Source: Micractinium sp. NFX-FRZ
Taxonomy: Eukaryota; Chlorophyta; Trebouxiophyceae; Chlorellales; Chlorellaceae
NCBI GenBank assembly: GCA_029339195.1
Contig: JAPTJF010000640.1
Location: forward strand, 1 to 25,311
Direction: 5' to 3'
Length of the DNA: 25,311 nucleotides
The notes under the pieces are model-generated. The model worked only from the letters and a program-made list of their open reading frames with translations, did not search any database and was not told where the DNA came from. Each line of letters opens with the position of its first letter. The first letter of the stretch is position 1. The position numbers were made by a program, and so were the translations under genes. This document shows, one piece after another, positions 10,301 to 25,311 of this stretch.

Positions 10301-13300
10301 CTTTCCGTGTTGCTGCCATGCAGGCTGATCAGCGAGTTCATGGAGTTCTCCCCCGCCTCAGTGGTGGCCGACGCTGCGGAGAACCTGTCTGGCGACCCGA
10401 TCCTGCACATGGTGCACACAAAGGTGCGGAGCAGGTTTCAGTGCTCAGGGTTATTGTCTGGCCAGGTTGTGTGTCTGCTGCTGCACATGGTGCACACAAA
10501 GACGCGCTGCGCTGGGCAGCCCTCGGGGGTTGTCTGCGGCCCCTGTGGGTTTGTGTGCTGCAGGACGAGGTGGGGGTGGGCGGTGGCGTGCCTCTGGATA
10601 CAGCTTTGGTGGTCAGGCAACTTGAAATATACAACGGGGTCTTCTACGTTTGGTCTTGAGTAGTTGCGCTGCCTTCTGAACTGTGTGCCTCACTGTAAAC
10701 CACTGCAGGAGGGTGCCAAGGCTGCATGCATGGCTTTTGCCTACGGCACTGCCAAGGACCGCAAGAAGGCGCTCAAGTGCATGAAGGTCTGGGGGCGGGG
10801 CGAGTGGTGGATGGGGCCAGTCTCTGATGCCTGCATTGCACCCCAGAAGCTTTGTGTCTGCTGCAGCATAAAAACCTTCCTGTATTGACAGCACATGCAG
10901 TACAGTCGGAAAGTTGAAAAGCATTCTTGAAGCATCCTGCCGGCTGCATGCCACGTTGCGCTGCTCGGGGCATGCGTGGGCGAGGTGGCGTGCGATGAGC
11001 GGGGCCACCTGGTGCTGGTTCTCACCACCCGTGCTGGCTGTCATGTGCCACGCTGCAGGGTCACGTGGGCGCGATGGCGCGTGACGAGTGGGGCCACCTG
11101 GTGCTGATCACGGCGCTTAGCGTTGTGGATGACACAACGCTCCTGCGCAAGGTGGTGGTGTCTGAGCTGCAGGTGAGAATTCTCTGTAACATATTTGCTT
11201 GGTTGCTGGTCTGCTGGTCCCTTCTCCATTCCATGGCCATGCATCTGTCCTGCCATTCTGCACCTGCGTGCCTGCATCATGTGTGCCTGCATCCCGTGCA
11301 TGCCTGCATCCTGTGCATGCCTGCACACTGCTCGGCTGCGGAAGTCTTGCATCCTGACGTGCACTGCACACATGGAATGGCTCTGTGAAGACAAGATGTC
11401 GACGGGCGGACTGAGTACAAACGTGACTGAATGTCGATTTCAGAGCGGGGCCTGCCCGCCCCTCGGGGTGGTGGAGGCCGCGTGTCTGAGAGCTCCCAGT
11501 GCTGCACTGCTGCCTTCTCACTTGGAATGTTCGAACATGATGCACAGAATTGGGAGATATCCTGTGTGGCCTTTTCTAATTGGTGGATGACCTTGGCTCA
11601 CCGCACAAATCAGGCAAACAACTTGTTGTTCTGCCAATCCACTGTGTTCTCTAACCAGTCGTTACACATGAATTTTCTTCCGCATCTTCAGAAGGACCTG
11701 GGTGAGCTGGCAGAGAACAAGTACGGGTACCGCGTGCTGGTGCAGCTGCTGCACCCCTTCTGCGGGCGCTACCTGCCGCCGCAGCTGCTGGCTATTGCGC
11801 GCCCGCCAGGCAAGCAGTATTCAGCCGAGGCGATGACGCGGCCAAAACACACAGTGGAGGCAGCGGCGCGGGAGCAGCCGGAGGAGGGGGCTGCGCAGGC
11901 AGCGGACAGCGAGGATGAGGAGGTGAGGCCGGAAGGGCGTGTTGTTTGAATTGCATGTGGTGAGGCGGGCTGTTGTCAGGGGGCGGGGGCTCAGGCGAGT
12001 CGCAGTTAACAGGGAGATTTTGCAGGAATTGATCACAGGATAGGGGGTGGGGGAGTGCAGTGGCTGTGGTTGGCTTTGCGGGGATGAGAGGCTGGGAGGT
12101 TGGTAGCCAGGCTTGCACTGCTAGCCCCCGCACAGGTAGGGCCTCTGCCTGCTCAGGTGGCGGTGGCCCGTTCACATGCGGGGCAGAACAAGCATTAGCA
12201 CCGGGAGTTGAGACCCGACCGCCTCTCCGTCCGTGGGCGTCAGGGATGCATAACTTTGGTACACTCACACCTCTCGAGGGCCTGCATCAACACATCTACT
12301 TCGGCGGCTTGTGTATACATATGGGAACAGGGGCTCCGCATTGACGGGGACAGACGCACTCGTGGCGCAGTGGCAAGGCGACATCAGGGCTATTCCTGCG
12401 CCCATGCTGCTTTGCTGGTGTCGGGTATGGCCTATCCTGATGCCCTGCCAGCCATGAACCGTGATTCTTCCCAACCTGTGCTTCTTGCGAATTGCCTGCC
12501 TGTGCGTGTACAGGGCGCCGACGCTGGCAATGTCCGCCCCACGTCGGGCCCGCTTGGCGTCAGCAAGAAGGACCCAGACGTTCGGCGCCGCGAGCTGCTA
12601 GGCGGGGGCAACGGCGGCCTGGCAGCGGCCCTGGCAGAGCTGTGTGTGCAACAGGCGGGGCAGCTCATCCGCTCGCAGCATGGCAGCGACGTGCTTGTAG
12701 AGGTGTGCCGGGGCGGCGAGGGCGGCGTGCTGGAAGAGTGTCTAGAAGACCCGGCCGCAGCCCTGGCAGCTGTGCATGATGCACTGGTTGCGGCAGTGGC
12801 CGGCATCAGCAGCTGCAGCGGCGACGGTGGCGGAGATGACGGCCATGCTGAGCCGGCTTCCCAGGAGCAGCAGGAGCCAGTGCTGTCGCACTTCTTTGGC
12901 TCGCGCGCTCTGCGGCGCCTGGTGCTGGCATCTGGGGAGAGCGGCACCAGCGGGGCTGCTGCCACAGCCCTCACCGGCAAGCTGTGGAGCGGCGCGCTGC
13001 AGGGGAGGTGCAAACCCTGGGTGGACACGCATGCGGCCAAGGTGTTGGCAGCACTGGTGCACTGCGGAGATGCGGCCACTAAGCATGCAGCTGCCAAGGA
13101 GCTTAAGCCGCTGGTGAAGGGAAGCCTAAAGGAGTGGGCATCGCGGCTGACTGCCAAGAACCAGGCACAGCCCGCAGCAGCCAAGACGCCCGGGAAGCAG
13201 CAGAAGCAGCCAGCGACAGCGGCAGCGGCGGCAAAGACGGCCGGCAAGGCAGCGGCAAAGACGCCTGGCAAGACAGCGACTCAGACACCAGCGGCAGAGA

Positions 13301-13383
13301 AGCAGCCGGCACCGAGTACCAAGAAGAAGCTTGAGGATGAAGAAGAGCAAAACATAGTTGAGCATGAACTGAACAAAACATAA
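7332..13383 (+). CDS. PUM3: PUM3/Puf6-type Pumilio protein with CPL region
   Basis: Eleven exons give 762 residues: 7332-7561, 8061-8299, 8612-8728, 9199-9282, 9558-9650, 9880-10012, 10324-10423, 10709-10786, 11059-11172, 11692-11922 and 12514-13383. The sum is 2289 nt and phases match throughout. The N-terminus is basic, with repeated KPGFK units. A lysine/arginine-rich helix follows (KERKELERARKARRNKN), then Puf-like helical repeats. These include HAASRVIQTCAKYG, SPYGHFVVSKLV, HPAGNHVVDDLY, DEWGHLVLITAL and NKYGYRVLVQLL. The last exon (474-762) holds the C-terminal CPL-type region starting near DPDVRRRELLGG, followed by a basic KTPGK-repeat tail and an acidic end. Family members (human PUM3, yeast Puf6, fly Penguin) are nucleolar RNA/DNA-binding proteins; Puf6 acts in 60S ribosome assembly and ASH1 mRNA repression. 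Several introns carry echoes of neighbouring exons. Confidence 0.93.
7932..7963 (+). repeat. echo of PUM3 exon 2 start
   Basis: Following a CTGCCGCAG acceptor-like motif, this segment resembles the start of exon 2 at 8061. The core matches GAG(C/T)TGGAGCGCGC. The copy is shorter by an internal gap and lies 129 bp upstream. Confidence 0.6.
8002..8049 (+). repeat. poly-C tract beside PUM3 exon 2
   Basis: A nearly pure C run of 48 nt, broken only by TCCA, ends 11 nt before the exon 2 acceptor. It could act as an extreme polypyrimidine tract. Its exact length is the kind of detail assemblies get wrong. Confidence 0.95.
10081..10101 (+). repeat. echo of PUM3 exon 6 end with donor
   Basis: This segment repeats the last ~21 nt of exon 6 (real end 10012) with about one mismatch and is followed by GTGAGC, a better donor than the real GTGTGA. 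The spacing is 89 nt, so use of this donor would shift the frame. Confidence 0.8.
10481..10501 (+). repeat. perfect echo of PUM3 exon 7 end
   Basis: All 21 nt are identical to 10403-10423, the end of exon 7, and lie 78 nt downstream. The base pair after the copy is AC instead of GT, so the donor is lost. Confidence 0.9.
10967..11028 (+). repeat. echo of PUM3 exon 9
   Basis: A decayed copy of the first half of exon 9 (real start 11059) lies about 95 bp upstream, including a shared run GGGGCCACCTGGTGCTG. The flanking intron sequence (ATG-CCACG-TGCG/TGCAG) is also shared, so the duplication crossed the 3' splice site. The copy has a one-base insertion and no AG at the expected place, so it cannot replace exon 9. 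Confidence 0.85.
11265..11330 (+). repeat. short tandem repeats in PUM3 intron 9
   Basis: About four imperfect units of a 15-20 bp motif built on TGTGCATGCCTGCATCC lie in tandem inside intron 9. I see no link to an exon edge. Confidence 0.7.
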
Positions 13384-14232
13384 ACTGCCTGCTTTATACT
13401 GCCTTGATTGCTTGAGCATGCGCTTAGTAACAAACAAACCAAGCAAAATTAGTCATCAGTGCTACTATTTTTTGGCAAAGAACGGCATAACTGCTTCATG
13501 ACATGTCACATCTGAATAATGTGACGAACGCTTTGTCACAGTACGCCTAATGACAGCTCCAGGCTTGCCATCCGTCATTGCTCTCATGCTGCATGCACAC
13601 TGCCGCAACGTGGCTGCACACCACCGCTCGCAGGCAATGCCTCCCCCCCGGGGATTAAGCACTGAGATACCCGAGCCTGTGGCCAACAGTGGCTCACTGG
13701 TGCTGCTGATTGGCCAATGACAGCGAGTGATCATAGCAGAGTCAAAGTCCATCAACATAAGGGGTGCTGGATTACTTGGTCGCACAGGGATGGCAGGGTT
13801 TTTACTATCCTGTAATTCTTACACACTTGGGGTTGGTGGCAGGGCCAGCGGGAGCAGCACTGCGGCAGTGTGGGTATGGAGCCGGGCGCGGCGGCAACTG
13901 TGCGCAAGGTGGCGGACCACGCCATCAACTTTACATTTAAGTTCAGGATGCCCGCAATAAGCTCTACAAGTTACAAGGTCAGCACCCGCCGGACCCAGGG
14001 TAGAGTGGGTGGCAAGGTGGGGAGGGTCCGGCGGGGCGGCAGGCTTTCTTGCCGCCGGCGCATCTCCCCCAAAGTCACCCGCTGTCAATCCTTCATCTTC
14101 TTCACAGCCCGGTTCAGGCCTGCTGGGACCGTGCGATAGAAGGCAGGTCGTGCCCGCAGCAACTTCTACCGCCCCAGGCCCGCCACAGTTTCCCTTTCAC
14201 GCAAGAATCCGTGCGCACGAGGCCTCTGCAAT
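13384..14232. other. spacer between PUM3 and UGM
   Basis: 849 bp hold the PUM3 3' UTR and the UGM promoter and 5' UTR. I found no canonical TGTAA algal polyadenylation signal close to the PUM3 stop. Two small ORFs occur here: one on the minus strand (listed separately) and one starting at 13876 on the plus strand. The plus-strand ORF runs into a donor-like AAG/GTCAGC; I could not link it to the UGM protein. Confidence 0.5.
13465..13785 (-). CDS. hypothetical 106-residue ORF, doubtful
   Basis: A minus-strand ORF runs convergently with PUM3 and ends 81 bp beyond the PUM3 stop codon. The translation has no motif I recognise, no signal peptide and no membrane segment, and it is Cys- and Arg-rich. 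Its base composition is less GC-rich than the nearby exons. It may be a chance ORF, a last exon of an unseen minus-strand gene, or a decayed fragment. Confidence 0.15.
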   Translation of the reverse strand: MRPSNPAPLMLMDFDSAMITRCHWPISSTSEPLLATGSGISVLNPRGGGIACERWCAATLRQCACSMRAMTDGKPGAVIRRTVTKRSSHYSDVTCHEAVMPFFAKK

Positions 14233-20854
<6,622 letters not shown>

Positions 20855-21814
20855 TCCCGCCATGCCGCCAGCCAAACAAATGGACAGATGGATGGCGGGC
20901 AGGCTGGCTGGCACGGTGCCATTTGCAGCGCGCGGCAAGGTGCCTGCGACTGGAAGCTTGAAATTCAAGCTGCGCTTGGAACGTACCTGACCAAGAATAC
21001 CTCCATCCTAGATGTTTCTATTGCTTTTGGATGTTGCATAGGTAGGCCCTTTAAGCCGCCGCGCCCGGAGTTTCTGTCTTTGCAGCTCAAAATTTTAGAA
21101 AAGGCAAGAGAGGAGGAGGGAGGCTTTGATAATAACAAGTAAGATCGTACGAAAAAGCTGAAAAAGCTAATTTGACACGCCTGAAGCACCTTCAAGCGCG
21201 TGGTGGCCCGTGCCTCCATTCTGGAAGTGCACAGGCGATGGCTTGCTCAGGGCATGTGCTTCGGCAAGTTTAAGCCTGTAGCCAGTTTCCCGGTGCTAGC
21301 GCTGCTGGAGCCAGGCACCGCCCATGTGGCCTATGCCGCCTCAACTGCTTGCAGCGGGGCTGGCGCAAACTGGGATTAGCCGGGCTGCTGCTTGCTTATA
21401 TTGCAGCTTCCTACTGCTGCTACTCCACTGGCTGCTGGCTCATGGCTGGTGCAGCTTGAGAGCCGGATTTGCATGGCTGCGTCAATGGACACGGCCCGGA
21501 CGCGGCCGCAGCGCCCACCAGTGCGCACCACATGCACGCCCCAGCTGCCGCTGCTGCTCTGCTGCTCTTTCTAGTCTTTGCTACGTTTGCTACCTTGGCC
21601 ACCGCCTTCTTGCAACCCTTGGCTGCCTCGCCGTTGTGCTCATTGGGCTCGAATGTGGCCGGTGGGTACCTTGCCTCGCTGCTGCCGCTACCTACCTGAG
21701 CACAGCCCTGACACAGCATGACCAACAGCTGCCATCAAGCTGGCATCGTTCCCTGCCAGCTTCCTGACACCGATATTGGAGCTCGATATTGTGAGGGCTA
21801 TGAAAACATCACCC
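20855..21814. other. UGM 3' flank, no gene seen
   Basis: This stretch holds the UGM 3' UTR and spacer. A small perfect palindrome, AGCTTGAA-A-TTCAAGCT, lies near 20954-20970. ORFs across 21324-21767 have no recognisable motif and skewed Leu/Ala/Cys composition typical of noncoding GC-rich DNA. Nothing else is supported. Confidence 0.5.
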
Positions 21815-21816
21815 TA

Positions 21817-22254
21817 CAGCGTCGGTGGGTCGAGCTGACCGATTTTGTATCGCGAAAGGCGACTTTTGTCAGGTGGTTCCCACTTGTGGAAATGGCGTTT
21901 CGTCAAGTGGGGCCGGGCCGGCAAGTGACAAATCTGGGCGCTTTCGCTCGTTCGGACTGCTTCTGGAGCAATCCAGAGGTCTGAAAACTGGATGGGGCGG
22001 GCGTTCAAGCAGGGGGATCGCGGGACTGGGGCTTGGCGGGGCGGGAACCGGGCGTGGGCCCCCGCGGGGCCCTGCCCGCCCTGAATATCACAACCAGAGT
22101 CCTTTTAAAGGCGTGTGAAAGCGGGAGACGTGCGATTGGGGGCTTCGGAGGACCCATCATTTCCCGTGCCGAAAGGTCAACTGCCACTGGCGGCAGGCCG
22201 TTTCAACAAGTCATTTCGCGATACAAAATCGGTCAGCTCGACCCACCGACGCTG
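21817..22254. mobile_element. MITE-like element with 41-bp perfect TIRs
   Basis: 21817-21857 is the exact reverse complement of 22214-22254; the termini read CAGCGTCGGTGGGTCGAGCT inward. The element is 438 bp and is bordered on both sides by TA (21815-21816 and 22255-22256), a TA target duplication of the Tc1/mariner type. It encodes no transposase, so it would be non-autonomous. A strong GC hairpin lies inside it (22056-22072). The superfamily is inferred only from the TA. Confidence 0.88.
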
Positions 22255-22442
22255 TATATGGTAGCTGGAAACCTGTGCGCTGCTGATTGCAGAGGCAGCC
22301 CTCTCGATCAACCAATTGCTCGGCATCAACCCATGCATCAACCTGCTCAGGATACATCATTTACGCCGAGTATTGAGGCAGTGAGTTGCGCGCCCTGTGC
22401 AGGCTGTAGCCCCGCGCTGACTTTCTGATATCGATAATAGTA
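22255..22442. other. spacer between two MITEs
   Basis: This 188-bp stretch between the two inverted-repeat elements contains no supported gene or site. Confidence 0.5.
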
Positions 22443-22932
22443 CTGGTTGCAGGTTCCTGTGCACAGCAGTGAGCAGGAATGGAAAAGCCTAATTGCGGAA
22501 TGCCCCAAGTCCGCCGTCGCGCCCTTTGCTGCTCGAAACAGCGATATGACTCTCAAATTGATTTTTGGAAGCAAGAGCTGTGAGAGCTGAGCCCCAGGAC
22601 GGCTGCGGCTGGCTGCCATTTTGGCGCATGGCCGGAGTTGACCGGCACAAACCGTGTCCATGGCTCTGTTTCTTGCCATGATAGGGCGGTTCGGGGCGTT
22701 TCGGCATCTCAGGCGGGTCGCGCAGAGCCACCTGCGCTTCCGGTGAGGTGATAGCTGCTCGCGGGTAGCGTTTTGCGTGGGCCCAGATCGCGCTCCGCTG
22801 TGGCACACATGTTCTCTTAAAATGTATCAAAATGATGAAAGCAAAAGACCGCTCGCTCCGGCGATTCCCACGAAAAGGGCACTTCTGCATTTCGACGTTT
22901 CATTCCTGCTGTGCACAGGAACCTGCAACCAG
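22443..22932. mobile_element. second MITE-like element, different TIRs
   Basis: The terminal 27 nt at 22443-22469 (CTGGTTGCAGGTTCCTGTGC inward) are the exact reverse complement of 22906-22932. Similarity continues past a 7-nt insertion on the left arm (GAATG...AAA). TA flanks both ends (22441-22442 and 22933-22934). The element spans 490 bp and has no coding capacity. It shares no sequence with the first element's termini, so it belongs to a separate family. Confidence 0.87.
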
Positions 22933-23158
22933 TAATACGTCACTTGGAATGATGATTTGCGCGCAGAGGCCGGGGAAGGCCCTGGATGAGGTGGGGTTCG
23001 CTTCAGGGGTGGCCCGTTGCATCACTGAGTGCATGCCGTGCAAGCAGGTCAGTCAAATGGGTGCCTTCCTCCAGGAAACCCAGGAACCCACTGGGGTCCA
23101 TCCACGGTTTCCTTATTCCGCCGCATCACGCTTGTATACACCCACAATTCTTTAGAAA

Positions 23159-25152
23159 ATGAAGCGGAGGGCCGCAAGGCCCCTCCTGGTCTCTTCACGG
23201 CCCTTCGTGTTGCTCTTCCTTTCCCTCCCACTCATGTATGTGTTCACGCAAACCTCGTGGAACGTCAAAGGTGCCCTGCAAACACCTGGGGCATCAATCC
23301 AGTCGCACGCTGCCTTACAAGAAGTGTTTGCTACCATCTGGGCGCTTGAGCTTGAGTTGCTCTTAAACCTGACAAATGCTGGGCCTCTACCGCCGCCCTC
23401 TGCGCGATATGACCTTCACGAGCTTGTCAAAAGCATCAAGGTAAGGACTTGAATATTGGGGGGGGTTGGGGGGGGGGGGGGGGGGTCTCTTTCTTTTCTG
23501 CTAGCCAGCCTCTTTGGCAAGCAACGTCTGCATACAATAGTTTTAATCACTTCCCTCAGTGTTCTGTCTCACCTGTGGCAAACGCAGGAGCAAGGTGTAG
23601 GCGTGGTATTTACATCTTTCAAGTGGGCCGAGCAGGAGCCCTCATCTGGCGCATATGATTTCAGACTGCAGGACTACGTGCAGCGAGTGGTTTGCAGCCA
23701 CAACATGCGGCTGGCAGTGCTTTATGATGCGTATGCAACACCTGCCTGGGTGTTGCAGCAGTATCCAAATGCAGCACTTGTAGATGGTACTGGAAAGCCA
23801 CGCAAGGACGTCAGCTTCTCACATCCTGACGGCATGCGGCTTGTGCACAGGTGGCACGATGCAGCCCTTGCGCGACTGGCAAATACGAATAGTTCATGCA
23901 TCCACAGCATCCAGCCCTCGTTCAATAATGAATATGAAACCAAGTTCACACAGGTACGGGCAGTAACATGTTGGATAGGCGAACCCTGGGGAGATGGCTT
24001 CGTGGAAAGCCCGGCTCTTCAACTTGTTTCATGTCAACTGCATGCTGCCACGCCTTCTATTGGCATTCACCGCTTCTGCTTAATGCACCCTACTGCATGC
24101 AGGAGTACGATAGCTTCCAGGACTACTCGCCGGCGGCAATGGCATTGTTTCGTGAGTACATACACAGCAATGACGGCAGTTTACAACGCTGGAACCGCCG
24201 GTGGGCAACCAACTTTACCAGCTGGTCGGCAGTCCAGCCACCATACTTCACTCAATCTGATGCACATTTCAACAGCACCAGCACCAACCTGTTATTTTGG
24301 GATTTCCAGCATTTTAGGCACAAGCGCCTTCACGTCGCTCATGAAGGCTGTTGCATGCGTGCGGCCTCCCACGGTTTCCGCTGCATCCTGCACTTTGGGG
24401 AGTTTTTTAGCAGCAGTGACGCAATATTTGCCGGCGGCGCAGTCTTCACCTTGGCTGCCAGCCCTTGGGTTGACTACGTGGTGGTTGACTCCAACTTTAT
24501 GACAGTAGCTGGGCAGCTCAATGACGTACGTGTGGTGCAGCTGCTCATCAGCGCCATGAAGCCTTTCGGAAAGCCCGTGTTCTTTGAGGGTGCCTTTGAG
24601 CAGTTTAGCGACAAATTGATGCATCAACGCGCAGTTTCTCTCACTGTCGCAACTGGAGCGTTTGGTGTGGGTTTCACCAATTGGTTGGACCGGACGGCGC
24701 CCACCTTCTTTGAGGATACCCTGCACGGTCACAGAGCGCAGGATTTGCAAAATGCCGGGGTGACACATAGAACCAGGTCCGCTCCGAGCGTCGCCATTGT
24801 CACGCCATACCGTTCGTACTGGGCCTATAAGGGGGTACCTCTGTCAGCTGATGGTACTCGAGCTAAGGAAGATCCGCAGCAGGAACAGCTGTTCGCATGT
24901 TTAGACATCGTGGAAAAGGCAGTGCCCTCATTAGAAGGCCTTCAAATTTTTGGCGTGCCTACAATGCTTGGTCCAGTCATGCATCATTTCGATCATGTAT
25001 TCGTTCTACAACCAGATTACATGCTTTCTGGCGACGAGAAGAGTCTGGTCATGCTGAAGCAGCAGGCAGGAGAACTTGGTGTACCATGGCACAATTGCTT
25101 AACCGTACAGAAGCCAACTGTAGTGCTGCCTGAATGCTGTCCTACTGTGTAA
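23159..25152 (+). CDS. GH42-like glycoside hydrolase, membrane-anchored or secreted
   Basis: Three exons (23159-23440, 23588-23953, 24103-25152) give 565 residues with all junctions in phase 0. The N-terminus is basic (MKRRAARP) followed by a hydrophobic segment near residues 16-29, so it is a signal anchor or signal peptide. The catalytic domain resembles the GH42 beta-galactosidase barrel: FKWAEQEPSSGAYDF (105-119), TPAW...YPNA, a motif NNEYE (E209 the candidate acid/base), then SLQRWNRRWATNFTSW. FFEGAFE (376-382) holds a candidate nucleophile. Potential N-glycosylation sites at N70, N195, NFTS and NSTS agree with a secretory route. Typical GH42 enzymes remove terminal beta-galactose; substrate here is unknown. 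The sequence TGTAA overlaps the stop codon and is the usual green-algal polyadenylation signal. GC content looks lower than in UGM and PUM3, and its two introns are short with no exon echoes. Confidence 0.82.
23458..23485 (+). repeat. poly-G tract at start of GH42-like intron 1
   Basis: A G run interrupted only by TT begins 17 nt after the donor. G-quadruplex formation in RNA is plausible. The length may be uncertain in the assembly. Confidence 0.9.
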
Positions 25153-25185
25153 CATACCCATCGACACGTTTTTGTTGGCAAACAA

Positions 25186-25237
25186 GGGGGGGGGGGGGGG
25201 GGGGGGAAAAAAAAAAAAAAAAGGGGGGGGGGGGGGG
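25186..25237 (+). repeat. G21-A16-G15 homopolymer block
   Basis: Three abutting homopolymers start 33 bp after the GH42-like stop codon. They could form a G-quadruplex with an A loop, or mark a sequencing or assembly weak point. They lie in the 3' flank, with no ORF of merit on either strand. Confidence 0.95.
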
Positions 25238-25311
25238 TGGGCATGGTATTCAGAGCTGGTGTGCATTTGAAAGGCATCAGTGCATCTGTGTGGGTCAGAT
25301 TGCTGCTCGGG

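Noticed and set aside
12208..12513. In-frame upstream extension of the last PUM3 exon
   Set aside because: The ORF is open, but a good acceptor at 12511-12513 in phase with exon 10 explains the gene, and the upstream translation does not look like PUM3.
13876..13980. Small ORF beginning MEPGAAATVRKVADHAINF as a first UGM exon
   Set aside because: It ends in a donor-like AAG/GTCAGC, but UGM family proteins start close to the FAD motif and the 14233 ATG gives a complete N-terminus. It could be 5' UTR; no further support.
21324..21767. 147-residue plus-strand ORF in the UGM-GH42 spacer
   Set aside because: Composition is typical of noncoding GC-rich DNA (Leu/Ala/Cys/Arg runs), overlapping ORFs exist in other frames, and there is no domain.

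Overview
This is intron-rich nuclear DNA from a eukaryote, most likely a green alga (Chlorophyta). Coding exons look GC-rich by eye. Introns use GT(G/A)(G/A)G(T/C) donors and (T/C)GCAG acceptors. Homopolymer C and G tracts and Ala/Gln-rich proteins are frequent. Each of the four recognisable gene families fits a eukaryotic alga. No genus can be named from the sequence alone.

Layout, left to right: (1) minus strand, 79-1725, the 5' part of a U1 snRNP 70K gene whose 3' end lies beyond the window. (2) Minus strand, 2548-6988, a 1060-residue coiled-coil protein, possibly FAM184-like. (3) A 343-bp head-to-head promoter interval. (4) Plus strand, 7332-13383, an 11-exon PUM3/Puf6-type Pumilio protein of 762 residues. 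(5) An 849-bp spacer with one doubtful ORF. (6) Plus strand, 14233-20854, a 15-exon eukaryotic UDP-galactopyranose mutase of 526 residues. (7) A 2.3-kb spacer holding two different MITE-like inverted-repeat elements, each flanked by TA. (8) Plus strand, 23159-25152, a 3-exon membrane-anchored or secreted GH42-like glycoside hydrolase of 565 residues, followed by a G/A/G homopolymer block. All four gene models were assembled by hand from splice sites. The exon phases close exactly, and in the three complete models the total lengths are divisible by three.

The most unusual signal is not a gene. Introns of at least three neighbouring genes (U1-70K, PUM3, UGM) contain decayed, same-orientation copies of the edges of their own flanking exons, usually with the adjoining intron sequence and often with the splice-site AG or GT. 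I call them exon-edge echoes. In the UGM gene they are clear in 8 of 14 introns and suspected in 5 more. They lie mostly about 80-180 bp from the real edge, and one intron holds three successive copies spaced about 100 bp apart. They suggest intron growth by repeated local tandem duplication across splice junctions, followed by decay of all but one copy. They could also supply alternative splice sites: one echo is in frame and would add 33 residues to UGM.

The genes do not form an operon-like pathway. Two concern RNA (U1-70K in splicing, PUM3 in ribosome and RNA biology). Two concern galactose-containing glycans (UGM makes UDP-galactofuranose; GH42 enzymes typically remove beta-galactose), but their proximity may be chance.
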